From Lucinisca nassula (Eukaryota; Mollusca; Bivalvia; Lucinida; Lucinidae): a stretch of DNA of 64,000 nucleotides. The DNA is taken from contig CAUZLF010000193.1 of the NCBI GenBank assembly GCA_963580285.1, positions 1-64,000 on the forward strand, in the 5' to 3' direction. A program made the position numbers and the translations under genes. Positions 33,364 to 45,407 of this stretch are shown one piece after another (positions within the stretch are counted from its first letter, which is position 1; each line of letters begins with the position of its first letter). The notes beneath the pieces were generated by a model. It did no database searches, was not told where the DNA came from, and worked only from the letters and a program-made list of their open reading frames with translations.

Positions 33364-33830
33364 TTTATTTATTTACGCCTATATACACTGATTCCCCTTG
33401 AACCCCAGTTCATGTAGTAAAACTGGGGTTTACAGGGGTATACATTATTTTCCTTATTTCTGTTCCAAGACATATGTTGTGGGTGCTTGCTAGAACCGCC
33501 TCCTTAGGGGCTTGAAGAAATGAATGGGCTGCATGGTGCTTCCAGGCAGAGCTGAAACCGACCGCCCACAAGTACTGGTAAGCCGCTTAGTGGATCTAGG
33601 CCTGCCAAGGCAAAGCCATGCTTATAAACCCTATTGGTTTCATTGGGCATCAGGACTTGAGGTGTCATTTCATCTCAATGTTGGGTAAAAGTCACACAAA
33701 ATTGGAAGCGACGTCTCCAAAATGACCTATACAGTGTTGACGGGGGACGTTAAACCTCACATCAAACAAACAAAATAAGGAAAATATTACAATTTCCATG
33801 TAATTGTAAAGGCGTGTTTTCGTAATGTCT
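33364..33830 (+). mobile_element. MITE M1 split by an S1 SINE
   Basis: The left part (33364-33505) has CCCCAGTTCATGTAGTAAAA, GGTATACATTATTTTCCTTA and the first palindrome arm GCTAGAACCGCCTCCTTAG. The S1 SINE occupies about 33506-33775. The right part keeps AAGGCGTGTTTTCGTAATG. The second palindrome arm was lost. Confidence 0.6.
33506..33775 (+). mobile_element. SINE S1 inserted in M1
   Basis: It runs from GGGGCTTGAAGAAATGAATG to GACGTTAAACCTCACATCAA with a CAAACAAA tail. There is an internal deletion after AGGCAAAG. No clear target duplication is seen. Confidence 0.8.
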
Positions 33831-33891
33831 ATAGATATGTGTTCGTCAGCAAAGTCGGAGGAAATTAATTCAGATACAAGAAGGTAAATGT

Positions 33892-33952
33892 AAATAAATA
33901 AATAAATAACAGTTTCTTCCGGTAAATGTAAATAAATAAATAAATAAATAAC
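33892..33952 (+). repeat. (AAAT)n microsatellite, two blocks
   Basis: Two AAAT runs separated by a duplicated ACAGTTTCTTCCGGTAAATG-like stretch. It shares its upstream flank with the AAAT tract at 13205-13260. Confidence 0.9.
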
Positions 33953-34340
33953 AGTTTCTTCCAGCTAGGAAAACAGTCAACGTGTTGGAGAAATGCATCC
34001 TGTATGTGGTCTTTTATTAATTTTGCCAGTTTGAAGATAAAAAAAAACACTCAATGATACATTCAAGAGCTGTTATATGTGATTAGAGCGTAAAAGACTG
34101 TATTTTTTTCAAAGTTTTATTAGATAAATCCGATATATAGTTTCAAACGTTCGCTTCTTTTCAAGAACGTTGTACAGAAATGACATTACTCGCCCGCCTC
34201 TCAGTACTTTCAGTACTTTGATTATTGATTTCCTACAAACTTGCAACTCACTCGCTCTCTTAACCATATGTCAAAACTAACGTAAGTACTCACACAAACC
34301 TCAATTACTCTCATTCACGTACTCGATCTTAAGTTAAAAG

Positions 34341-35159
34341 AAGAAAAAAAAAAACACCATACTGCGTTATTAACTACATTAATAAATATGATTCCAATCG
34401 AATCAAACCATGCTTCACGATCATTGGAGTTGTCTGTTCCGTCATTACATGATTAGCGTAAAGGTTGTTATTCTGCAAGGCTGGATGGTACCTCCAGAAA
34501 ATGCAAGTAAGTGCGTAGGCAGTATTCGAACTGTAGAACTGCATAGTTATTGAAATGTGTTGTTTTTACGGGCCGCGCACCTTAGCGTAGGTTAATTATA
34601 GGGCCTACCCCATCTAATAGCCTGTAAGATTGTTAGTAAAAAAACAACAACACACAAACAAAAAAAAAAAAAAAAAAACTAAAAAACAAAAAAAAAAACA
34701 ACTAAACTTTGACTTTTCTCCATAAAAAAGCTATGCGACCTTGTCCAAAAATAAGTCAAGGTAATCTAGGTGTCATCATTTTAACAAACTATGTTAGGTT
34801 TGAGTCTCAAATGCTATATATCATGTTCAATTAAACTCGACGGGCTTGTTCCAAAGAATAAATTTATATCAAAGCCTTAATCATCTATGGATATGGCAGC
34901 GAAATTGTTCATGTGATCAAATTCTATCAAGTTTTGTTTCCTTGTTTCTAGGGAAAATAAGATAAGTTTCAATTTTCAAATGTAAATGAACAAGGGGCAA
35001 CCAAAGAATGCCTTTGACCTTAAATACTCGGTTTCCTTAAATTATATAAATTTAAACTAATTTCATAATTCATATGCCAATTCTCAGATCACTGGCTGCA
35101 ATATTTTTCGAAAATACCAGGTTTTGACTTTTTCTCATACAAAAGACTATTGGAAAATT
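34341..35159. other. A-rich spacer before R1
   Basis: Poly(A)-rich segments at 34639-34700. No gene is recognised. The 5' boundary of the following R1 copy could lie anywhere in 34.7-35.2 kb. Confidence 0.35.
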
Positions 35160-38118
35160 AGCTCAATGTCATGCAGGGTATATTGAATAAATTCTACGGC
35201 AGTTCTAACCAGTTATACGACACTGCTCTTTTCACTAGAAGTTATACTCAGCATGCTCTTCGTCCTTTGATCGATTCGGAAATTAATCACAAACGTCATT
35301 ACATCAAAATATCCTTCATTTATAAGGGTTTGGATTTTATAGATTTACCTAGTATCTTCCGGGATAGTTGGTAATTTCATCAATTCCTGCTTATTATCAA
35401 AATACTGAATCACCCATAATTTGCTATAAATACAATACACCTGTTAGAACTATCATTTTTAATTTCAATAAATTTGTTTCTGATCTTGATATTGACACTA
35501 ACACTCCTGATACAAGTGATTGTAACAATTCAGTGTATTGCTATCCTCCTGCTGGTCATATTATTACCGGAAATTTAAAAATTTTCCTGTTTCTATGATA
35601 CGTAATATAATTTCTAAAGGACATAAATATTGATTTCCTTCTAAAACTGATTTCAATAAATGTAGAGATGAAATCGCTGCTGCCTTGAATGAATTTGGTA
35701 ATCGATGGTGTAAACGTGAGTATTTTGAGCATAAAGCTCTGAGAGAATGGAAATGTAGTTAGTAAACAAACGCATTTCTTTTCATTTGCAAGATAAGCTA
35801 AACCTAAGATGTCTTTACGTCACCTTAAACTAGGTATTCAAGAATTTCCTAGGAAGTTTGTTTTGGCTCCAGCTGATAAGGTCGCTTACAATGTGGTCGT
35901 TGTTTGACGGAATCACTATGTTAACACTCGTCAGCAAGAACTTGGTGGTATTAAGGCCTATGAACTTCAGCCTTTAGATGTAGAGAGGGCTTTAGTTGAT
36001 ACCCATATTTGTCATTCAGCCACCAGGTTTACTGTCTGTGTTACAGAAGACCAAGACAAGCTTCCTACTTTATATTGGTTACCTAAACTTCATAAAAGAC
36101 CATGCAAAGCATGATTTATTGCAAATTCAAGCTCTTGTACCACAACTGACCTCTCCAAATTATTAACTTCATGTTTTACTGCCATCAAAAAGCATGTGAT
36201 AAAATATTGCGACAATGTATTCGAAAGATCAGGCCGAAATCTGTTTTGGTCCATAAAAAATTCTAATGAAGTTTTAAATAAATTGAAATCTAGGCGTTTT
36301 CGTGCTTCAGTTCTGTCCACTTATGATTTTTCCACCCTTTACACTACACTTCTTCATAATCTTATAAAAAAAACTTAATTATTTAATTGAATGTACATTT
36401 CATAGGGAAGACACCCTCTATCTTGCATGTAATGTGAGAAATGCATTTTCACTTCTGAAGAGCATAAAACTATACTTTATGGTCATGTCAGAAGGTGTGT
36501 GAAGCTCTCACCTTTCTACTTGACAATAGTTAAAAATATGGTACTAAGTTTTTTTTTAGACAAGTTGTGGTTTTCCGATGTGAACTTATTGCGCACCACT
36601 TGTGGCTGATCTGTTTTTGTCTGTGTCGCTTAAATTATTTTATTTTGGATAGCCTATTGGCCATTTTGTCGGAAAATAGCTGTCATTCTCTCCGCTCTTG
36701 ATGTTTCCATATGGGTCTGTTGTTTCATGTTTGTGCTTCTATCCCATTGGTGTCTCTGATTGGAGCTGTAGGTTGATTGTTTCGATTCCTGATCATTGCC
36801 TCCACTTCTATTATTATGAGAGAGACTTCATGATGTCCCTTTTCTGCTGATAAACAGTCTGAAATCATTGAAGCTTTTAGCTCCACTTCTAGATATTTTG
36901 ATGATTTATTAAATATTGATAATACCTATTTCGATGGTTTGATCAGTCCAATTTACCCCCGTGAACGTCAGTTAAATAAAGCAAATTCTTCTGATACAGA
37001 GGCCCCGTTTTTGGATTTACATATATCTAAAGTAGATGGCTTTGTTTCATGTAAAATTTATGATAAACGCGATGATTTTGATTTTGAGATTGTAAACTTT
37101 CCTTTGTTGAATGGTGATGTTCGACGTGCGCCATCATATGGCGTTTAAATTTCACAATTAATTCCATTTGCTAGAGTGTGTAGTCATGTAACTGACTTCA
37201 ACACTCTTGATAAATTCTTAACGGCTAAACTTTTTAATGAGGGTTTTCGGTAAACTACGCAAAGCCTTTTCAAAAATTTTATAGACGCCATTCTGATTTA
37301 ATTTCCAAATTCAATACTGGACTTAAATCTCTTGCAACAAGGTCTATCGGAATCAGACTTTTATGGTGACTTAGTATATAAATTTAGAAAACTTTATAAC
37401 CGCAATGACTTCTGCACCCAATTTTGTAAAATCATTCTTCGATATAAAAAGATTGGGTACAACATTAATGTTATACGACATACTGCATGCATGGTAGTTA
37501 ACCCAATCACGGTTGACAGCTATGCTTCCCTATTTAATTGCACGCCGATTGGTCAGGCCTCAGATCCTATGACGGTTCCAACGTAAGGGTACCTGATGCT
37601 CTGTCTCTGGTCGGGCCCATTGGAGTCTAACTTTGCTCCAGCATTTCTGTTGTTTCTTGCTGTCGAGTCCTCACCGTTGTTTCATCTTTGCGGTTGCTTG
37701 ATTTTTGTGTTCACGGATATGTTGCATTGATGTGTTTGGAGGCCTTCATGCGGACTGACCAAATAATTTGTCTTAATCGCGACGGAAGAAAGGGCGAGGA
37801 TTGTGGCAAAGTCAAATCGATTTAAACCCCCTCCCTCCCCAGTGGAATTCGTTCCCGCTGGCGGTTCCAATGCGGTTCTTCTGTCGCGGTTTATTTTTGT
37901 AATGATTTGTCTTTGGGTGTTTGTGTCGCTTATATTATTTTATTTTGGATAGCCTTTTGACCATTTTGTGGGAAAGTAACTGTCATTTGGCTTTCCGTTG
38001 TTGGTGTTTCCGTTGGGGTCTGTTGCTTCATGTTTGTGTTTCTTTCCCTTTGGTGTCCCTGATGGGAGCTGTGGGTTAATTGTATCGATTCCTGATCATT
38101 GCCTCTACTTCTATTTTT
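35160..38118 (+). pseudogene. Longest R1 retroelement copy, decayed
   Basis: The N-terminal region (35171-35600) reads FTRSYTQHALRPLID, HYIKISFIYKGLDFIDLPS and YPPAGHIITGNLKI in shifted frames. FVLAPADKVAYNVVVV is at about 35861. The RT core has LPTLYWLPKLHKRPCKA near 36060-36114 (then a stop), KHVIKYCDNVFERSGRNLFW at 36191-36250, LSTYDFSTLYTT near 36320, CAPLVADLFL near 36590, and a YFDD box near 36900 in place of YLDD. LDLHISKVDGFV, YDKRDDFDFEIVNFP and a terminal FNCTPIGQASDPMTVPT before TAA near 37587 follow. The 3' UTR runs to about 38118 and ends CACTTCTA or TACTTCTA like the other copies. It has several frame breaks and stops, and a 3' UTR fragment inserted in the RT core. This A-rich version retains the family-typical residues, so I use it as the unedited reference. 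Confidence 0.85.
36618..36824 (+). mobile_element. R1 3' UTR fragment inserted inside an R1 RT ORF
   Basis: Between the codons for CAPLVADLFL and YYERDFM lies GTGTCGCTTAAATTATTTTA through GTTTCGATTCCTGATCATTG and CACTTCTA. This sequence belongs to the R1 3' end (compare 37921-38115). The RT reading resumes immediately at TATTATGAGAGAGACTTCAT. It is a 5'-truncated R1 insertion into R1. Confidence 0.78.
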
Positions 38119-38920
38119 CATCTGAACAAACCGTGATTAACGCAAGTCCCTAATGCTAAAAATAAAAGTTAATTACGTTGGCCCACTGGTCCTCAAGAAG
38201 ATTCATGAAAGTTTTAACTTAAATGAATACGGTGACCATGTTGGTTACCTTACCTGGACCAGGCGAACGAACTTTCGCTCAACAATCCCATGAATGCTTC
38301 ACTGACCTCAATCGGTCTAGTGGTTTCTGAGATGTTTTAAAATGATGACAAACAACAGATGGCAGAATCCGTTTAGATCCCATCCCTAAACCATGCAAAT
38401 TCTTGGTCCGTATGATGAGACACATTTGTTGCCGCCAACAGCAAACAAGGGGTCCCAAAGGGTTCAACACCATATGAGCCTGCGCATGGCAAAACCTACA
38501 ATAAGACAATTGTTAGCAGCAGAGACTCAGATCAACCTGTGCGCCCATATACTCTGACAATACCTTTTGATTATGTCTCTCCCGCGGAAGCGCAATCTGA
38601 TCTGAGTCTTCCCTGGTCGCTCATGCTTTCGTCTAGGTTATGTCATGCGCTGGTTCATATATAGTGGTAATCGTGTTCCTTATAAGAAGATTCGTTCAGT
38701 GACACCAATCTGGGAACCCCGGGGACAACAAGCATAATTGGGGGAAAGAATCAGAATAACCAACATGACAAACGTTTAAAATGAAATTGCAAAACACGAC
38801 TGAAAATGAATAACCAAAAAAGGGAAAGAATCAGAATCATCGACGTGATACCATGCATAAGTATGGAAAGAATTAAAGATTATCAACACAAAAAGGAACG
38901 AATCATAGCAAATGCACCGA
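38119..38920. other. No recognised feature
   Basis: Mixed-composition DNA with no repeat match I could find in the window. Short open stretches are unconvincing. Confidence 0.4.
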
Positions 38921-39012
38921 CTTGTCATTCTGATTTGATTTCAAAATTCAATGTTGGACATAAAACTCTTCTGCAACTAGGTAAATTCTATCGTGACTTA
39001 GTATTTAAAAGA
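38921..39012 (+). pseudogene. R1 RT fragment
   Basis: It contains TCATTCTGATTTGATTTCAA, AATGTTGGACATAAAACTCT and TATCGTGACTTAGTAT, matching the FYRRHSDLISKF to FYGDLVYK region of R1. About 90 bp only. Confidence 0.7.
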
Positions 39013-39100
39013 TCCCGGCGAAAATTTGGCGAAATACAGAGAACTAAACTGTGAATATTCTAAAAGACGTCTTTGAGCATGGCTTTGTTATTGAAAGTAA

Positions 39101-39245
39101 TCATATTGAGGTTTATTTCCCCGTCAACATTATTAGGATCAATTCGGAGATTTTGCATCTGATTTTATGGTACGTTTACCCAAACGCGAGATAAAATGTC
39201 ATTATAAGCCCTACCATCCAAAGAAACCGCAAGGGTTTCATAATT
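39101..39245 (-). mobile_element. SINE S1, diverged 3' half
   Basis: ATTGAGGTTTATTTCCCCGT and ATAAAATGTCATTATAAGCC keep the S1 order, with many substitutions. Confidence 0.5.
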
Positions 39246-40170
39246 GTTAGAAGAGGTTCGGCCAAAATTATCGTCGAAAACACATGTTTTTTTTTTCTTT
39301 TTTAAAGTTTTCATGCGTGAAAATGACAATACACTGTCCAACGTCAAGAAAATCGTCTATTGACCTCATAAATTGGTGGTTTTTAATTCGTCCCTTGTCA
39401 CGCTCTCCCGAGCCATTACTTATTGCAGCAGATCACGCAATTCTTTTCTATTACCTGTATTGACGCGTTGTGTCAGAAAAATCTCTTAACCATAAAGACG
39501 CGTAGAAAAAAATACATCTTTTGCGAACTTTGTAAAAAAAACAATCAAACGGCCAAACAGTGTGGATCCTGATTAGACTGCTCCTTGAGGAGCAGTGTGA
39601 TCTGGGTCTACACTGATTAAAACAATACTTTACAAATAACTCGGCAGACGCAAACCAGACGACAATAGTCGTGATTGGCAGTTTATGGTTTAAAACAAAC
39701 GAGATAATCGATTCAACAAAACGTTATATGTTAAAAAATATGTTATAGTGATTATGCTTCTTTATTTTTCAATGCATTTATTGTCATATGCAGTATCAAA
39801 TGTTTTGGAAGTTGCTTTGAGATAATATTGTATGCTGAATGAATTTAATTAACCTCAAACGGGGGATAAATTGAGCACTGAAGGACACAATAATATCACG
39901 GAATGTTTTCTAAGGCGCCTTCCAGAGGCTTTGAGATATACCCTTTCATCCATGAGTGTCTGAACATGACTTCTTACTTAGATATCGAGTGCATCAACAT
40001 ATTCTTAGAGAAAGGGATTTCTGCCTACTGCATTGAAATGATAGCGAGAAGTGTACATGTAGATCCTAGCGAGACTGCTCGACTTAATATCCGGATCTGC
40101 AAGGCTCGCATAGGGTATTTGCAACTCGGGATCCGCGCCGATCTACAGGGTTAAATAGCATAGTAAAGGC
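39246..40170. other. Spacer with palindrome P
   Basis: 39553-39622 is a P palindrome with its own centre (CTGCTCCTTGAGGAGCAG, itself a perfect palindrome). The 83-codon frame at 39903-40154 has no motif I recognise. Confidence 0.45.
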
Positions 40171-40176
40171 GCCGAT

Positions 40177-40412
40177 TAACGGCCTCCGTGGCCTACTGGA
40201 TAAGAGCGCTGACTCTTAATCATTAGGTCTCACATCGCTGTAGGTTCGAGCCTAGCTTGGTTCACATGCAAGACGACAAGCTTTGCAACGGAAGGTCAGG
40301 TAGTTTTTCTCTGGGTACTCCGGTTTTCGCCTACTTCTGATTGATGATCGGCTCGATAAGTGAGATAATCTTGAAAGGGCTGTAAAACAAAAACCAAACC
40401 AAAAAGACAACA
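40177..40412 (+). mobile_element. tRNA-derived SINE family S3
   Basis: The head is GGCCTCCGTGGCCTACTGGA (A-box-like) then GTAGGTTCGAGCCTAGC (B-box, GGTTCGAGCC). The body is TTTTTCTCTGGGTACTCCGG and GATCGGCTCGATAAGTGAGA. The tail is GAAAGGGCTGTAAAACAAAA followed by CCAAACCAAA. Matching copies lie at 54268-54402 (minus) and 62600-62777 (plus). Confidence 0.8.
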
Positions 40413-41379
40413 ACCGGACGTTACATTTTGTGGCCTTAAATCGGAGTCCTTATTAATACCAGATGTCCAAGTCATGGAACGATTGGCACTTATGGGTTAA
40501 TATGTTTCAAAACAATACGTAATTGTATTCGCCTTTGGTAAAACGAACCAGTCAGTCGAAGTTCCCTAAACGTGGCGTGCTGATCAGGGTCTAGAATTTT
40601 AGCTTACAATATCGAAATTAAATAGTTTACCAAACGGACTTCTTTCCGTCGGTTATTCTTCTTTTTATGTCCCCACTCTCGAGTGAACATAGTTCCCACT
40701 AAGACGCTATGTGCCCGTCTGGAGAACTTACCCGCTTTAAATTTTAGTAGTTGTATTCTGAGCTCATGTTGAAAACGGTATATCCATGAAAAAAGGAGCA
40801 TCTGATTTCAGGGAAATCCAGGAAATAGTTATATCACTGAATTATTAAGGATGTAAGCTTGCTTGGTTTGGCAAACAATGTGGGCACATTTCAGGACAAA
40901 AGCGTCTGACAAGGACCTGGGTCTACACTGAATATGTGCACTGATTGGCTTAATACTGGCGTTTTACGGTTATGACTCAGTTTAAGGTTATCAACCAATC
41001 AGTGCTGTCATGTATTAGTTTTTTAGTCAAATTGTATAACTTCTTTTTCGACAGCCATTTTAATCCTCTGGGATATAATATCTGGAGAACTGTCATGGTC
41101 TACTACTGACACTGTTCTTTGGGTTGCTTTTGAGTTTACGGCCTTTTTATCGAGTCGATCGTTAATCACGAAAATAACTATTGCCTGACACTGTAATCGT
41201 ATTAGTATTATATCAGCTTTCATTAGTACTTTCAGTACTTTGATGTCTTTAAATACTTCTCGAAATAGAAGGCTGTCAAGAACCAAATGTTTCATAGGCC
41301 GCTGCGTAATTACATGATTTTACATGTTACTTCCATTGGTGCGTTTGCATATTTATACACTCGCCTGCATTTTAATTAT
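40413..41379. other. Spacer with palindrome P remnants
   Basis: A degenerate P palindrome lies at about 40870-40935 and half of another near 40580-40610. No gene is recognised. Confidence 0.4.
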
Positions 41380-41495
41380 TTGATTTGAGGTGTATCGTAC
41401 CCTTCAACACTGTATATATCATCTTGGAGACGTTGCATCTAATTTCTTGGGACGTTTTCCCGACCTTGAGATGAAATGACATCTTAAGCTATGCA
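41380..41495 (-). mobile_element. SINE S1, 3' third
   Basis: TTTGATTTGAGGTGTATCGT, CTTGGAGACGTTGCATCTAA and GAGATGAAATGACATCTTAA. It is truncated. Confidence 0.65.
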
Positions 41496-41549
41496 GCTTT
41501 AGTAGGCACAATGTAATTTTAAGTAATTTTAACAGACACTATTTCTACA

Positions 41550-41673
41550 AAGTAGAAGTACAACAAAGATCAGGAATCGATACAATTAACTTACACCACC
41601 CATCAAAGACACCAAAGGGAAAGAAACACAAACATGAAGCGACCAGACTATAATGGAAACCTAAACAAAGGGC
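41550..41673 (-). mobile_element. R1 3' end fragment
   Basis: AAAGTAGAAGTACAACAAAG to GAAACCTAAACAAAGG, the last 120 bp of R1, unedited. Confidence 0.8.
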
Positions 41674-41804
41674 GGCTCATTTTCAAACCTCATTTGCACG
41701 AAAATCAAATTTACTTGATGTTTGCGCTTTACTACCCTACATGAATTCATAGTTAGTGTTAGAAGCGTTGTAGGAGAAACTGATTATGTCATGCAGTGCG
41801 GTAT

Positions 41805-41990
41805 ATTGAACTCGGTAGCTCAGTCGGATGCGCGTCGGACTGGTGATCAGGAGAACTCGGGCTCGATACCAGCCGGGTTCGGCAACATTTTGTCGTGGAT
41901 ATTTGATCATGAAACTGGCCGGCTCAAAAATGATCAAAATAGTGTTGACTGGGTCGTTAAACTCCAAACAAAAGATAACAAACTAATCTT
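41805..41990 (+). mobile_element. tRNA-derived SINE family S4
   Basis: The head reads GGTAGCTCAGTCGGATGCGC (A box) and later GGGCTCGATACCAGC (degenerate B box). The body is CCGGCTCAAAAATGATCAAA. The 3' end is TGACTGGGTCGTTAAACTCC then AAACAAAAGATAA. The open frame across it is not a gene. Confidence 0.78.
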
Positions 41991-42105
41991 GCGCTTGAAG
42001 TGTGTTTATAAATAAAAAGGTGTTCCCAGTTACAAACAGTTAGGTGCGGTCAGAATAGTCTAAATCCATTCTTTGAGAACGCCTTCCCTTATCAAACTTG
42101 AGTGC

Positions 42106-42299
42106 TTTAACCCATTTACGCCCGGCATTTCATTGTCAGTTGAAATCAAAGTCGTCTGCTCGCTGCATGTATTTTGACCGAAAGGCGAAGACCTTGACCT
42201 GACTATGCATATGCGCAGGATGGTTTCACTCTATACGCAAAATTAGTTAAATATTTCTTTGCCCTTTTTAATGGAACGCCCTAGGCATAAATGGGGATA
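42106..42299. mobile_element. Short MITE with CCCATTTACGCC termini
   Basis: AACCCATTTACGCC at the left faces GGCATAAATGGG at the right (about 11 of 12 bases). It is about 190 bp and non-coding. Confidence 0.5.
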
Positions 42300-42990
42300 G
42301 CCAACTCTAGGAATAACCCGAAACTATTAGATCAATGCGGTAACAATTCCAGCTGCATTTATTACGATGATGAAACGGTCTTGCTGTGTGTGTTACCGAA
42401 GGCCAAGACAAACTTCCTACGCTATACTGGTTACCAAAACTTCGTAAAAGACCTTACAAAGCACAGTTTATTGCAAATTCTAGCTCTTGCACTACCACTG
42501 TCCTTTCTGAATTATGAACTTCCTGTCTTACTGCTATTAAAATGCATGTGATTAAATATTGTGATAAAGTCTTTGAAAGATCAGGAAGAAATCTGTTTTG
42601 GTCTATAAAAAATTCGAATGAGGTTTTAAATAAATTGAAATCCAGACATTTTCGTGCTTCAAGTCTGTCTACTTACGATTTTTCCACTCTTTACACTACA
42701 TTTCCTCATAATCTTATAAAAGAAAAGCTTAATGATTTATTTGAACGGGCTTTTCACAGGGAAGTTTCTCTCTATCTTGTATGTAATGTCAGGAATGCAT
42801 TTTTCACTTCTAAAGAGCATAAGAATTATACACTTTGGTCATGTCAGAAAGTGTGTGATGCCCTCACTTATCATCATCACGTTCTTTATATGTACATACA
42901 TGCACAAACCGAGTTCTCAAACAAAAAGAGTAGCATTACAAAATGAACTCGTAATTCTTCTTGAACAAAATTATTTCTACTCAATCAAAT
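42300..42990 (+). pseudogene. R1 RT core fragment, unedited
   Basis: It covers the LYWLPKL, RPYKAQFIANSSSCTTTVLSELLTSCL and HVIKYCDKVFERSGRNLFWS region. Next come KNSNEVLNKLKSRHFRASSL, STYDFSTLYTTFPHNLIKE and LVCNVRNAFFTSKEHKNYTL. Frame shifts occur near 42420 and 42520. It is the closest A-rich partner for the edited copy at 29 kb. In 120 aligned columns (42421-42540 against the complement of 29341-29460) almost all differences are A here and G there. Confidence 0.82.
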
Positions 42991-43236
42991 TCATCACGGT
43001 TCATCATCACGGACAACCCGACAGGCTCTTGTAAGAGTTTGCCCTGATGATGAAGATATGGTTAAACCCGTCTTAATTTTACGTCCCCTCTACCCCTTAT
43101 ATCATATGGAGACGGGACCACGGTTTTCTAACTACAGCTAGTCAAAAGTCATGGATCGAACAAGTGACCCGACGTTTATTAATTATATTCTACAAAAGGG
43201 GTCTATAAAAGCCTAAATGAATCTAGAATGAGCGGG

Positions 43237-43392
43237 TGTCCAAACTTTACGTCTCACCAACATCTAGGGTCAGAATGAGACAGGACCTCGCTTAAAAGAC
43301 TCATTCTACTTCTGGAGAAGCCTGGGATCGATCCTGCGACCTCTAGCTGGCAAAGCTAGTAGCCTAATCACTACACCACAGAGGCTTCAAAA
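43237..43392 (-). mobile_element. tRNA-derived SINE S2
   Basis: The minus strand reads GAAGCCTCTGTGGTGTAGTG (A box) and ATTAGGCTACTAGCTTTGCC, with a perfect CTAGC/GCTAG stem where an anticodon arm would be. GGATCGATCCCAGG (B box) follows, and the body ends GTGAGACGTAAA. This is the best-preserved S2 head in the window. Confidence 0.78.
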
Positions 43393-44212
43393 GTGAATCC
43401 AGAATAGGCTTCAGAAAGTTGGGGTATACTATAAGTAAACCCCTCCAAAACCTACAGGCATGTTCATACAAAAATAATACTAAACATAGATTTAACATAC
43501 CTTTCAATATACTTTCATTGTCTCGTCACGATTTTGTGTTCAATCGGTAGAACTTGACCTGCTGCTGAATAGTGTTCGTTTTTCAGGGTTTTATATATAT
43601 GAATACTACCGGAAAAGCATGCATACTCGTATTAGCTCGCTTAAATCGTGGCGAGGTGAAGATACCGTCCACAATTACAGCCAGATAGCAAAAATGGAGT
43701 AGATAATGGATTTGCGTTCAAATAATATTTCCCATAGGGAAAAAATGAGGAAACGTCCCTACAAATCAATGGTATGACTCCCGTCAAAAAGAACACTCAC
43801 AACACCGTGACCGGACTGAAAATTATAAATTATATGGCACAATTTGGCGGTTGGCGATTTTTAGGCAAATTTTATACAATCCGCCATACAGCGGCCAACT
43901 GTATGGTAAAAATATCTCCACAAACCACTCATGCATACATCGTATGATATGTGCCTGACTTGCGCATGGAGCAGCGCAGTTTGCCTACCGTATTTCACCC
44001 AAAATATTTCCCTCGCACCACCTTGCCATATACCTACTAAAATAATTTAGATGTGCAAAAGCACCAAAGAGGTTTCCTATTCCATCTCGTAACAGCCATA
44101 TACCTACTTAAATAATTAAGATGTGCATAAGCACCAGAGAGGTTTCCTATTCCATCCCGTAACAGTTCCGTTGTATGAATATTCTTTGTTATGTTTGATT
44201 ATTTAAAAAAAT
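43393..44212. other. Spacer with a short duplication
   Basis: CCATATACCTACTAAAATAA...GAGGTTTCCTATTCCATC at 44027-44090 is repeated at 44096-44163. No gene is recognised. Confidence 0.5.
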
Positions 44213-44214
44213 AG

Positions 44215-44803
44215 AAGTGAAGGCAATGATCAGGAATCTATACAATTAACCCACACATTCCATCAGAGACACCAAAGGGAAAGAAACGCCAACATGAAAC
44301 AAAAGGACAGTTACTTTCCCACAAAAAGGCCAATAGGCTATCCGAAACAAAATAATATAAGCGATACAAACACTTAAAGACAAACCATAACAAAAATAAA
44401 CCGCAACAGAAGAACTGCCTGGGAACGGTTAGTAAAACGAATGCCACTGGTGGTGGTGGGGGGGGGGATGAATCGCTTATATGTGGTCACAATCCTCGCC
44501 CTTACTTCCGACGCGATTAAGACAAATAATTTGTTCAGTCCGCATGAAGGCCTCCTACTACATCAGTGCAATATCTCCGTGAACACAAAAATCAATCAAC
44601 CACAGATATGAAACAACGGTGAGGACTCGACAGCAAGAAACCAATGAAATGCTGGAGCAAAAGTAAACCAACAGCTAGCCTATGATGGGCCATACCAAAC
44701 CAGAAACAAAACAGGTTTTGTCAACCGTGATTGGGTTAACTACCATTCACGCAGTCTGTCGTATAACATTTATGTTGAATCCAATCTTTTTATATCAAAG
44801 AAT
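44215..44803 (-). pseudogene. R1 3' UTR plus RT C-terminal fragment
   Basis: On the minus strand an RT piece (GATATAAAAAGATTGGATTC, AATGTTATACGACAGACTGC) is followed after a deletion by the 3' UTR and the CACTTCTA end. The sequence is A-rich like the 37-kb copy, so it is unedited. Confidence 0.8.
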
Positions 44804-44804
44804 A

Positions 44805-44968
44805 GTTTATGAAGCTTCTGTACTGTATTGGTTGAACTATTAGCTTCATAAACCAATGTCGTGGGTTCGATACCGGTCTTCTCTAGACTATCGTTTGAGT
44901 TCTTTAACCGTGGTATCGTCTCTATATGACTTTTGTTGTTGAACGGACGTAATCCTTTAAACAGCCGG
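44805..44968 (+). mobile_element. tRNA-derived SINE S2-like
   Basis: GCTTCTGTACTGTATTGGTT (A-box position), GTGGGTTCGATACCGG (B box), CTTCTCTAGACTATCGTTTG and the end GTTGAACGGACGTAATCC. Confidence 0.65.
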
Positions 44969-45094
44969 GACGATTCTAAACCTTTGTGTGGCAATCAAGG
45001 CTGGCTGGGTAGACTGCAGAGCCTGGTGAGCTAGTGTTGATTGTTTCTTAGTGCTCCAAGCATGTTCATGGCATAAGTAAGACTGATTTAAATG

Positions 45095-45396
45095 TTTGTT
45101 TGTTTGATTTGATGTTTAACGTCCCTGTCAACACTGTAAAGGTCATTTTGGAAACGTTGCTTCCAATTTTGTGGGACTTTTACCCGACATTGAGATGAAA
45201 TGACATCTCAAGCCCTGTCACCCAATGAAACCAATAGGGTTTATTTACATGGACGGTCCGCCTCGCACCGCGGTTCCTGGACAAGCTTAGATCCTCTAAG
45301 CGGTTTACCAGTACTAGTGCGCGGGCCGGATTCAGCTCTGCGTGGAAGCATCATGCAGCCCATATATTTCTTCAAGCCCCTATTGGCGGGGGCCAA
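45095..45396 (-). mobile_element. SINE S1, well preserved, with target duplication
   Basis: A complete S1 bounded by a perfect TGATTTAAATG at 45084-45094 and 45397-45407. It is among the least diverged S1 copies here. Confidence 0.9.
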
Positions 45397-45407
45397 TGAT
45401 TTAAATG

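Noticed and set aside
39903..40154. 83-codon frame as a gene
   Set aside because: No recognisable motif, no splice or start context, and repeats on both sides. Left unassigned.
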